A stretch of DNA of 35,519 nt, from contig CAWWAC010000017.1 in assembly GCA_963934855.1 (NCBI GenBank), forward strand, positions 1 to 35,519, given 5' to 3'. The notes below the pieces were generated by a model. It did not search any database and was not told where the DNA came from. It was given only the letters and a program-made list of their open reading frames with translations. Position numbers and translations under genes: made by a program. Below are positions 1 to 7,160 of this stretch, piece by piece; position 1 is the first letter of the stretch, and each line of letters opens with the position of its first letter. This DNA is from MAG-120531 sp963934855 (lineage in GTDB: Bacteria; Bacteroidota; Bacteroidia; Flavobacteriales; Flavobacteriaceae).

Positions 1-310
1 AAGAAAGATATTTATTGTCTGAACTCCATTGTGGCTGACTTGCAGAAAACTCTCTACCAGTGATAGCAATAGGATCACCTCCCGTTATAGCAATTTTATA
101 AAGTCTCTTTAAACTTTTATCTTTCTTTATGTCGTTTTCTAAAACAGTATAAGCCACCCATTTTCCATCAGGACTAATTTGTACATCAGAGACTTTCTTA
201 AGCGCTAATAAGTTATCAATAGTAATGGCTTGCTGAGTGTTTTGAGCATTTATGAATAAACTAGAGACAAAACATAAAAATATTAGTAGCGTTTTTGGTT
301 CAAAGAACAT
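1..310 (-). CDS. S9-family peptidase (prolyl oligopeptidase-like), 5' end only
   Basis: This is the first ~103 residues of a gene that runs off the left edge on the minus strand. The ATG is at 310-308. Residues 1-22 form a hydrophobic signal peptide ending in NAQ, so the protein is probably exported. It continues with LLALKKVSDVQISPDGKWVA, a propeller blade of the type that opens dipeptidyl/acylaminoacyl peptidases of family S9, followed by a second blade ending near QPQWSSDNKYLSF. The Ser-Asp-His catalytic domain of this family lies at the C-terminus and is outside the window, so activity cannot be judged. TolB-like propellers share the SPDGKW motif, which leaves the exact family slightly open. 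No convincing TAnnTTTG box was seen upstream. Confidence 0.75.
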   Translation of the reverse strand, partial: MFFEPKTLLIFLCFVSSLFINAQNTQQAITIDNLLALKKVSDVQISPDGKWVAYTVLENDIKKDKSLKRLYKIAITGGDPIAITGREFSASQPQWSSDNKYLS

Positions 311-468
311 TTTAGGAGTTTAATTAAATTATTTAAAACTAAATACATGAAATAATATTAAATAAACAAGAAAAAAAATGAAATGTTTTATGTCCTTTAA
401 AAACTGACATACTGGTTTGAGAGTTTGTTATAACAAGATTTTATATATTCTCTTACCTATCATCATGC

Positions 469-699
469 TCATATTCCTGAATCAGGCCTTCCTTTTAATC
501 GAATATCGATTCTCTTTTTCTTAGCCGTTAGACGCTTCATCACATCCATTAGGGTTGACGCCTTTGTTATTTTATAAATCTCGTTAATTGCTAAAATAAG
601 TCGTTTTGCGTTTCTAGAAGCTAATACTCTATCGCTAGAAGTCATATGGCTCATTTTGGCATTTTCAAAGATTGTTGCTTCTTTTAAAATGTCCATCAT
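469..699 (-). CDS. small conserved-looking protein of unknown function (76 aa)
   Basis: The reading frame is open to 723, but the only codon there is a TTG lying inside the promoter box. The tandem ATG ATG at 699-694 (MMDILKE or MDILKE) is therefore the likely start. The product is charged and mostly helical by eye, rich in Lys, Arg and Ile, with no membrane segment or signal peptide. It has a basic C-terminal half (KRLTAKKKRI, RLKGRP). A TAnnTTTG box directly upstream (721-728) supports it as a real transcribed gene. I think similar short proteins occur in other Flavobacteriaceae, but I cannot name a family or a function. The basic tail would suit nucleic-acid or ribosome contact; that is only a guess. 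Confidence 0.6.
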   Translation of the reverse strand: MMDILKEATIFENAKMSHMTSSDRVLASRNAKRLILAINEIYKITKASTLMDVMKRLTAKKKRIDIRLKGRPDSGI

Positions 700-720
700 T
701 ACTTTTCGTTTAATTAAATA

Positions 721-728
721 CAAATGTA
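721..728 (-). promoter_or_regulatory. -7 promoter box TACATTTG for the small gene at 469-699
   Basis: On the minus strand this reads TACATTTG, a full match to the Bacteroidota TAnnTTTG consensus. It sits about 20 bases upstream of the ATG at 699. A TTTA about 20 bases further upstream could be a weak -33 element. The spacing implies a very short 5' leader. Confidence 0.5.
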
Positions 729-1007
729 ATTAAACAAAGTTTATTAATTAAACACCATTAGAAAAACTTATTTCATTATAGGTTTAATCTTTTAAGTTTT
801 CGGTAATTACTTTGGATGATATTTTTGTAGTAGTTGCTAGATGGCTTAAATTTTTTAGAGGATTTAGATACATCTTAGTTTTATTTAAACTCTTATAATA
901 TACAAATATATTCTCATCCTTAATAGTTATGATTTTCTATTGAGGTTTTTAACAATATAGGCTCATAAGTGTTTATAATCTGGATGGTATTTTCCCACAT
1001 AAATGTT
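729..1007. other. AT-rich intergenic region between divergent genes, no gene seen
   Basis: This separates the small minus-strand gene from purL. No open frame longer than a few codons and no riboswitch-like fold was recognised. One additional plus-strand TAnnTTTG match (TATTTTTG, 820-827) lies about 215 bases before purL and could be a distal promoter giving a long leader, but no -33 element supports it. Confidence 0.4.
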
Positions 1008-1015
1008 TAAATTTG
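1008..1015 (+). promoter_or_regulatory. -7 promoter box TAAATTTG for purL
   Basis: An exact TAnnTTTG match ends 27 bases before the purL ATG at 1043. It argues against the upstream TTG codon (1013), which would lie inside the box. No clear -33 TTTG was seen at the expected distance. Confidence 0.5.
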
Positions 1016-1042
1016 CGCTTTATTATTTTAATAGCGCGCCAT

Positions 1043-4000
1043 ATGATTTACTTTTTTGGAACCCTTAGCTCCACAATATTCGCAGTACAATCCAATGCTG
1101 ACTTTTCTACTGATGATATTGAGAAATTATCTTGGTTATTTGGAGGAGTTCCAAAAATTAATACGGCGTCTGTAGACGCCTTTTTTATTGGTCCTAGAGC
1201 AGCCATGATTACTCCTTGGAGTACCAACGCCACAGAAATTACTCAGAATATGGGAGTTTCTGGAGTTATTAGAATAGAAGAATTTAAAGCAACGTTAAAT
1301 AAATATAAGAATTTTGACCCCATGCTTTCTGCTGCATACCAAAACTTAGACCAAGATGTATTTAAAGTAGATACTAAACCACAAGCGATACTTAATATTG
1401 ATGATGTAAGGGCATACAACAAATCAGAAGGTTTGGCACTATCTGACGAAGAAGTGACTTACTTAGAAGGAGTAGCTATTAAAATGGGGAGAAAACTTAC
1501 AGATGCAGAAATATTTGGTTTTAGCCAAGTAAACTCTGAGCACTGCAGACATAAAATTTTTAATGGAGATTTTGTAATTGACAATCAAACTATGCCGGTT
1601 TCTCTATTTAAGCTAATAAAAAAAACCACTGCCACCCATCCAAACACGGTAGTTTCTGCTTATAAAGACAATGTAGCCTTTGTAAAAGGTCCAAAAATCA
1701 CCCAATTTGCCCCACAAAGGGCAGACATTGCAAGTTTTTATAAAGAAAAAGAAATAGAATCTGTACTTTCTTTAAAAGCAGAAACCCATAACTTTCCTAC
1801 TACTGTTGAGCCTTTTAACGGTGCTGCTACAGGTTCTGGTGGTGAAATTAGAGACCGTTTAGCTGGAGGAAAAGGCTCTTTACCCTTAGCTGGAACTGCT
1901 GTCTATATGACACCTTATTCTAGAATTCACAAAGAAAAAGGCTTTACACCCAATATGCCAGAAAGGCCTTGGCTCTATCAAAATCCAATAGATATTTTAA
2001 TAAAAGCGTCTAATGGTGCTTCTGATTTTGGAAACAAATTTGGACAACCCCTTATTAATGGTTCTGTACTCACCTTTGAGCACTCAGAGGCTGGCAGAAG
2101 ATTGGGTTATGACAAGGTTATTATGCAAGCAGGGGGGGTGGGATACGGCACCGCAGACCAGGCTATAAAAGATACTCCCAAAGAAGGAGATAAAATTGTT
2201 CTCCTTGGAGGAGATAATTACAGAATTGGTATGGGTGGTGCCGCTGTTTCTAGTGCAGACACAGGAGCTTTTGGCTCAGTAATTGAGCTCAATGCCATTC
2301 AAAGATCCAATCCAGAAATGCAAAAGAGAGCTGCTAATGCCATTAGAGGTATGGTGGAATCTGACTATAACCCCATAGTCTCTATTCATGACCATGGAGC
2401 TGGAGGCCACTTAAACTGTCTTTCAGAATTGGTAGAAGACACAGGGGGACACATTAATTTAGATGCCTTACCCCTAGGAGATCCAACCCTATCTGCCAAA
2501 GAGATTATTGGCAATGAGTCTCAGGAAAGAATGGGACTGGTAATTGGAGCAAAAGATATCAAGCTACTCCAAGATATTGCAGATAGAGAGCGGGCCCCTA
2601 TGTATACTGTTGGAGAAGTAAGTGGAGACCACCGTTTCTCTTTTGTGTCTAAAATCACTGGAGAACGTCCTATGGATTTAGCCTTAGAAGACATGTTTGG
2701 TAGTGCTCCTAAAACAGTCATGCAGGACAAGAAAATAAACAGGCTTTACGCAGCTCCAGAATATAGCTTAGAAAAATTTCAAGAGTATTTAGATCAGGTA
2801 CTTCAACTAGAAGCTGTAGGCTCTAAAGATTGGCTCACCAACAAAGTAGACCGCTGTGTGGGAGGGAAAGTAGCCAAACAACAATGTGTAGGGCCATTAC
2901 AACTCCCTTTAAACAACTGTGGTGTTATGGCCTTAGACTTTAAAGGGAAAGAAGGCGTAGCTACAGCCATGGGTCACAGCCCAATGGCAGGACTTATTCA
3001 TGCAGCAGCCGGAAGCAGAAATGCCATTACAGAATCTTTAACCAACCTAGTTTGGGCACCACTTCAAGGCGGTATAAAAGCTGTTTCCCTTTCTGCCAAT
3101 TGGATGTGGCCTTGCAACAATATAGGAGAAGACGCACGCCTATATGAAGCGGTAGAAGCCGTGTCTGATTTTGCTATAGCATTAGGAATTAATATTCCTA
3201 CAGGTAAAGACTCTCTTTCTATGAAACAACGATATCCAGACGGAGATGTGATAGCACCTGGTACGGTTATTATATCGGCTGTAGGCCATTGTTCAGATAT
3301 TAAAAAAATAGTAGAGCCTGTATTACAAAAAGACGGTGGTGCACTTTATTATATTAATTTCTCTCAAGACAACTTTCAGCTAGGGGGTTCTTCCTTTGCC
3401 CAGACTCTAAATAGTATTGGAGATATAGCGCCAGATATTAAAGACCCAGACTTTGTTTTAAAGGCTTTCAATGCCTTACAAGATATGATTGTAAAGGGTG
3501 ATATTGTGGCGGGGCACGATATTGGCTCTGGAGGTCTTATTACCACACTTTTAGAAATGTGTTTTGCAGATTTAGATTTAGGTGCTAAAATAAATCTGAG
3601 CAAGCTGGGAGAAACTGATACTATTAAATTACTATTTGCAGAAAATGCAGGAGTGGTGGTGCAATTAAAAAAAGACGCTAACTTAAATATATTGAGCAGT
3701 GCTGGTATTGGTTATTTTCATATTGGTTACACACAAAACAAGCCTACTTTAGAAATTAAAAATAGCGCTGTAAATATAGGCCTTCCCATTGCCTCTTTAA
3801 GAGATACTTGGGCACGTACCTCTGCCCTACTAGACGCCAAACAGACCGCCAAAAACTTGTCAGAGGTCCGTTTTGATAACTTTAAAAAACAACCCTTACG
3901 CTTCAAATTCCCAGCTGTTTTTTCTGGAAAAATACCTTTATTACAAGGCGCTAGACCTAAGGCTGCCATTCTAAGAGAGAAAGGAAGTAATTCTGAGAGA

Positions 4001-4705
4001 GAAATGGCCAATGCCATGTATTTAGCTGGCTTTGAGGTGAAGGATATTCATATGACAGACCTGATGAGTGGTCGTGAAACCCTGGAAGATATTCAATTTA
4101 TTGGAGCTGTAGGAGGCTTTTCAAACTCAGATGTATTGGGCTCTGCAAAAGGTTGGGCAGGTGCTATTAAATACAATGAAAATGCTAGAAAAGCCATTCA
4201 AAACTTTTTTGACAGACCGGATACACTCTCTGTAGGAATATGTAATGGCTGTCAGCTGTTTATGGAATTAGAACTGATTAACCCAGACCACCACACACAT
4301 GGAAAGCTCACTTATAATGACTCTCAAAAGCACGAGAGCCATTTTACTTCTGTCACCATTGCTACAAATAAAAGCGTTATGCTTTCTAATATGGCAGGAA
4401 CCACTTTAGGGGTTTGGATTTCTCACGGAGAAGGAAAATTTAAATTACCCTTAGAGAAAAATGCCTACCAAATTGTAGGAACCTATGCCTATGATGCCTA
4501 TCCGTCAAACCCTAACGGAAGTGATTATAACACGGCTATACTAGCCAGTGATTGTGGACGTCACTTAGTGACTATGCCCCATATAGAACGTTCTATATTT
4601 CCATGGAACTGGGCCCACTACCCTACCAACTCATCCCATGCGGTGTCTCCCTGGATCATTGCTTTCACCAATGCTAGGGACTGGATTTTAAACCAAAATT
4701 CATAA
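1043..4705 (+). CDS. purL: phosphoribosylformylglycinamidine synthase (large single-chain PurL)
   Basis: This makes FGAM from FGAR, glutamine and ATP, the fourth step of purine synthesis, in the cytosol. At 1220 residues it is the long single-chain form. It has an N-terminal PurS-like part with GPRAAMITPW near residue 55, and a synthetase core with the ATP/Mg site (GSGGEIRDR near residue 265) and its second, degenerate repeat. The C-terminal part is a class I glutamine amidotransferase domain opening at AAILREKGSNSE. The glutaminase triad is visible: Cys1067 in GICNGCQL, and His1180 and Glu1182 in PHIERSIFPW. The ATG at 1043 (MIYFFG) is preferred over the in-frame TTG at 1013, because flavobacterial PurL proteins as I recall them start with MIxFFG and the TTG overlaps the -7 box. 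It stands alone, without other pur genes nearby. Confidence 0.97.
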   Translation: MIYFFGTLSSTIFAVQSNADFSTDDIEKLSWLFGGVPKINTASVDAFFIGPRAAMITPWSTNATEITQNMGVSGVIRIEEFKATLNKYKNFDPMLSAAYQNLDQDVFKVDTKPQAILNIDDVRAYNKSEGLALSDEEVTYLEGVAIKMGRKLTDAEIFGFSQVNSEHCRHKIFNGDFVIDNQTMPVSLFKLIKKTTATHPNTVVSAYKDNVAFVKGPKITQFAPQRADIASFYKEKEIESVLSLKAETHNFPTTVEPFNGAATGSGGEIRDRLAGGKGSLPLAGTAVYMTPYSRIHKEKGFTPNMPERPWLYQNPIDILIKASNGASDFGNKFGQPLINGSVLTFEHSEAGRRLGYDKVIMQAGGVGYGTADQAIKDTPKEGDKIVLLGGDNYRIGMGGAAVSSADTGAFGSVIELNAIQRSNPEMQKRAANAIRGMVESDYNPIVSIHDHGAGGHLNCLSELVEDTGGHINLDALPLGDPTLSAKEIIGNESQERMGLVIGAKDIKLLQDIADRERAPMYTVGEVSGDHRFSFVSKITGERPMDLALEDMFGSAPKTVMQDKKINRLYAAPEYSLEKFQEYLDQVLQLEAVGSKDWLTNKVDRCVGGKVAKQQCVGPLQLPLNNCGVMALDFKGKEGVATAMGHSPMAGLIHAAAGSRNAITESLTNLVWAPLQGGIKAVSLSANWMWPCNNIGEDARLYEAVEAVSDFAIALGINIPTGKDSLSMKQRYPDGDVIAPGTVIISAVGHCSDIKKIVEPVLQKDGGALYYINFSQDNFQLGGSSFAQTLNSIGDIAPDIKDPDFVLKAFNALQDMIVKGDIVAGHDIGSGGLITTLLEMCFADLDLGAKINLSKLGETDTIKLLFAENAGVVVQLKKDANLNILSSAGIGYFHIGYTQNKPTLEIKNSAVNIGLPIASLRDTWARTSALLDAKQTAKNLSEVRFDNFKKQPLRFKFPAVFSGKIPLLQGARPKAAILREKGSNSEREMANAMYLAGFEVKDIHMTDLMSGRETLEDIQFIGAVGGFSNSDVLGSAKGWAGAIKYNENARKAIQNFFDRPDTLSVGICNGCQLFMELELINPDHHTHGKLTYNDSQKHESHFTSVTIATNKSVMLSNMAGTTLGVWISHGEGKFKLPLEKNAYQIVGTYAYDAYPSNPNGSDYNTAILASDCGRHLVTMPHIERSIFPWNWAHYPTNSSHAVSPWIIAFTNARDWILNQNS

Positions 4706-4801
4706 TCATTTAAGAAATTTATAAATAATAGTGTGTTTTTTTATGATTCCCATTTTTTAAAACCACTTTCTTTCATTAATTTTCAAGACAGAAAAAAATA
4801 T

Positions 4802-6571
4802 ATGAAAGAAATTAGCAGACTTTTTGACTTTCCAGCCCATCAGCTAGAAAACAGCCCACTTGAAAAAGCATTTGTAAGTAAAAAAAATGGGATATGGGAA
4901 GCTACCTCAACCCAAGAATATATAGATAAATCCAATGCTATAAGTAGAGGGCTCCTTAGAATGGGTGTAAAGCCTCATGATAAAATTGCTGTAATTTCAC
5001 TGACCAATAGAACAGAATGGAACATTTTAGATATAGGTGTTTTACAAATTGGCGCACAAAATGTGCCTATTTACCCTACCATTTCTGAAGAAGATTACCA
5101 ATATGTGCTAAACCACTCTGAGGCTACTTATTGCTTTGTCTCTTGTGAAATGGTATTTGCCAAGGTTAAATCTGTTCAAGGAAACACCAAACTAAAAGAG
5201 GTCTACTCATTTGACCAAATTTCAGGAGTTAAAAATTGGGAAGAAGTTTTGACCCTTGGGGCTAATGTTTCAAACCAAAAAGATGTAGAGACTGCGAAAG
5301 AATTAGTAAAACCCTCAGATTTGGCTACCATTATATATACTTCTGGAACTACTGGCAAGCCTAAAGGGGTCATGCTAAGTCACCGCAATATAGTGAGTAA
5401 CACCTTGTTTGCTGCAGAGCGTTTGCCCTTGGTAATAGGAAAGGCAAAAGCCTTGAGCTTTTTGCCAGTGTGCCACATATATGAGAGGGTTATTATGTAT
5501 CTATACCAGTACTCAGGGGTAAGTGTTTACTTTGCAGAAAGCATGGAGAAAATAAGTGACAACCTAAAAGAGCACAAGCCAAATGTCATGACTGCAGTAC
5601 CTAGGTTGTTAGAAAAAGTATATGACAGTATTATAGCTAAAGGGGGTGCCCTCACTGGTATTAAGAAAATAATCTTCTTCTGGGCTGTAGAAGTAGGTTT
5701 AAACTATGCCCCTTACGGAGAAAATGGTTGGTGGTATGAGAAAAAACTAGCAATTGCCAGAAAACTAATTTTCAGTAAATGGAAAGAAGCTTTAGGGGGT
5801 AATTTAGATTTAATAGCCTCTGGAAGTGCTGCCTTACAACCCAGGCTAGCCAGAGTTTTTAATGCAGCAGAAATGGGGGTAATGGAAGGCTATGGACTTA
5901 CTGAAACCTCTCCTGTGGTTTCTGTTAACGACATAAGAAATGGCAACTTTAGAATTGGAACAGTGGGGAAACTTATAGCTGAAACTGAGGTTAAAATAGA
6001 AAAAGATGGGGAAATATGTGTAAAAGGACCTCAGGTCATGTTAGGATACTATAAAGAACCTGAAAAAACGGCAGAGGTCATTGTTAACGGATATTTCCAT
6101 ACTGGAGATATTGGTGAAATAGATGCAGATGGTTTCTTAAAAATTACAGATAGAAAAAAAGAAATGTTCAAAACCTCTGGTGGTAAATACGTAGCCCCCC
6201 AGTTACTAGAGAATAGGCTTAAGCAATCTAGATTTATTGATCAAGTAATGGTGGTGGGTGAAGGAGAAAGAATGCCAGCAGCCCTTATACAACCTAATTT
6301 TGATTTCATAAGAGAGTGGGGAACTAAAAAAGGACTCACATTTACTTCTAATGAAGCCCTAATAAAAAATGAAAAAGTAATAGAAAGGATAGAAAAAGAG
6401 GTAGCAAAAGCCAATGAGCAATTTGCAAAATGGGAAAAAGTGAAACAGTTTAGACTCACACCAGATGTCTGGGGTATAGATGGTGGGCACCTCACTCCTA
6501 CTATGAAACTCAAAAGAAAAATAGTGAAGGAATTATACATAGATTTATATGAAAACATATATAGAAGCTAA
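4802..6571 (+). CDS. long-chain fatty acid-CoA ligase (AMP-forming)
   Basis: This activates fatty acids to acyl-CoA through an acyl-AMP intermediate, feeding the beta-oxidation operon that follows. The 589-residue protein carries the ANL-superfamily signatures in order: P-loop YTSGTTGKPKG near residue 180, GYGLTETSP near 365, YFHTGDIG near 445, the hinge ITDRKKEMFKTSGGKY near 460, and the C-terminal catalytic lysine region PTMKLKRK near 568. The length and the W-rich insert around WWYEKKL fit the FadD15/FAA1-like long-chain group. The frame is open from a GTG at 4733, but the ATG at 4802 (MKEISRLFDFP) is the conventional family start. It is closed by an intrinsic terminator at 6596-6622, so it is transcribed separately from the marR-fad operon. 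The chain-length preference is inferred only. Confidence 0.92.
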   Translation: MKEISRLFDFPAHQLENSPLEKAFVSKKNGIWEATSTQEYIDKSNAISRGLLRMGVKPHDKIAVISLTNRTEWNILDIGVLQIGAQNVPIYPTISEEDYQYVLNHSEATYCFVSCEMVFAKVKSVQGNTKLKEVYSFDQISGVKNWEEVLTLGANVSNQKDVETAKELVKPSDLATIIYTSGTTGKPKGVMLSHRNIVSNTLFAAERLPLVIGKAKALSFLPVCHIYERVIMYLYQYSGVSVYFAESMEKISDNLKEHKPNVMTAVPRLLEKVYDSIIAKGGALTGIKKIIFFWAVEVGLNYAPYGENGWWYEKKLAIARKLIFSKWKEALGGNLDLIASGSAALQPRLARVFNAAEMGVMEGYGLTETSPVVSVNDIRNGNFRIGTVGKLIAETEVKIEKDGEICVKGPQVMLGYYKEPEKTAEVIVNGYFHTGDIGEIDADGFLKITDRKKEMFKTSGGKYVAPQLLENRLKQSRFIDQVMVVGEGERMPAALIQPNFDFIREWGTKKGLTFTSNEALIKNEKVIERIEKEVAKANEQFAKWEKVKQFRLTPDVWGIDGGHLTPTMKLKRKIVKELYIDLYENIYRS

Positions 6572-6595
6572 ATCCATTTAGTATTTAATTTATAT

Positions 6596-6622
6596 AAGCC
6601 CAGCCATCGCTGGGCTTTTTTT
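6596..6622 (+). terminator. intrinsic terminator after the acyl-CoA ligase gene
   Basis: A 9-bp perfect stem, AAGCCCAGC with GCTGGGCTT, has a CATC loop and is followed by a T-run. It lies 25 bases after the stop codon and separates the ligase from the MarR operator region. Confidence 0.9.
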
Positions 6623-6628
6623 ATGAAA

Positions 6629-6676
6629 AAATATAACAAAATATATTATGCATGCATAGTATATTTTGTTATATTT
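6629..6676. promoter_or_regulatory. 48-bp near-perfect palindrome, probable MarR operator
   Basis: The two 24-base arms (6629-6652 and 6653-6676) are reverse complements with a single mismatched pair. The outer parts read TATAACAAAATATA on the left and TATATTTTGTTATA on the right, and the centre is TGCATGCA. There is no G+C stem and no T-run, so this is not a terminator. It overlaps the -7 box of the downstream marR gene, and an occupied site would block the promoter. At 48 bp it is long enough for two MarR-type dimers. Autoregulation is inferred from this position. Confidence 0.75.
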
Positions 6677-6677
6677 G
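6670..6677 (+). promoter_or_regulatory. -7 promoter box TATATTTG of the marR-fad operon
   Basis: An exact TAnnTTTG match is embedded in the right end of the palindrome. Transcription would begin roughly at 6683, leaving a leader of about 16 bases before the proposed TTG start at 6699. The -33 region falls in the left half of the palindrome and is not a good TTTG match. Confidence 0.55.
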
Positions 6678-6698
6678 AGAATCATAATCCACATTATT

Positions 6699-7157
6699 TT
6701 GAATAAAGAACAAACCATAGACTACACATTGAGAACCACTTGGCAGGCGGTAACTAAAATGTACAATGAAGAAGCCAGAAACTTTGGCACTACTATGACC
6801 ATGGGTTTCACACTCTTGAGTATAGATCCAAAAACAGGAACACCCTCTACTGCGCTAGGGCCAAAAATGGGAATAGAGGCTACTAGTTTATCTAGAATTT
6901 TAAAAACCTTAGAAGAGAGAAGTTTCATTGAGCGTAAACCCAATCCAAATGACGGGAGAGGAGTTTTAATTCACCTGACAGCGGCAGGATTAGAAAAAAG
7001 AAGCATTTCTAAGGAAGTGGTATTACAATTTAATGAAGTAGTACAAAAAAATCTCAGTAAGGCGCAGTTAAAAGCTTTTTTTGAAGTGACTGACTGTATT
7101 AATAAACTTATTAGTTACAAAGAAATCTATCAAGTTGAAAACCCTATTAAGGCATAA
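6699..7157 (+). CDS. MarR-family transcriptional regulator of the fad operon
   Basis: This is a winged-helix repressor-type protein of about 152 residues. The recognition region reads MGIEATSLSRILKTLEERSF and is followed by the wing IERKPNPNDGRGVLIHLT, the standard MarR DxRG feature. C-terminal helices would make the dimer interface. No ATG occurs before residue 21 of this frame. The TTG at 6699 (LNKEQTIDYTLRTTW) fits the usual start of this group and lies just behind the promoter; the more distant TTG at 6666 lies inside the palindrome. The stop codon is three bases before fadN, so regulator and enzymes are co-transcribed. It most likely represses the operon from the 6629-6676 palindrome and is released by a fatty-acid metabolite, by analogy with other fad regulators; the ligand is unknown. 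Confidence 0.88.
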   Translation: MNKEQTIDYTLRTTWQAVTKMYNEEARNFGTTMTMGFTLLSIDPKTGTPSTALGPKMGIEATSLSRILKTLEERSFIERKPNPNDGRGVLIHLTAAGLEKRSISKEVVLQFNEVVQKNLSKAQLKAFFEVTDCINKLISYKEIYQVENPIKA

Positions 7158-7160
7158 GAT

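Noticed and set aside
389..411. TATGTC ... GACATA hairpin between the first two minus-strand genes
   Set aside because: Only a 6-bp AT-rich stem and no T-run following it; not enough for a terminator.
1013..1042. Upstream TTG start for purL
   Set aside because: The TTG lies inside the TAnnTTTG box at 1008-1015, and the family start MIxFFG is at the ATG 1043.
4733..4801. Upstream GTG start for the acyl-CoA ligase
   Set aside because: The added 23 residues do not look like the family, and the ATG at 4802 gives the usual N-terminus.
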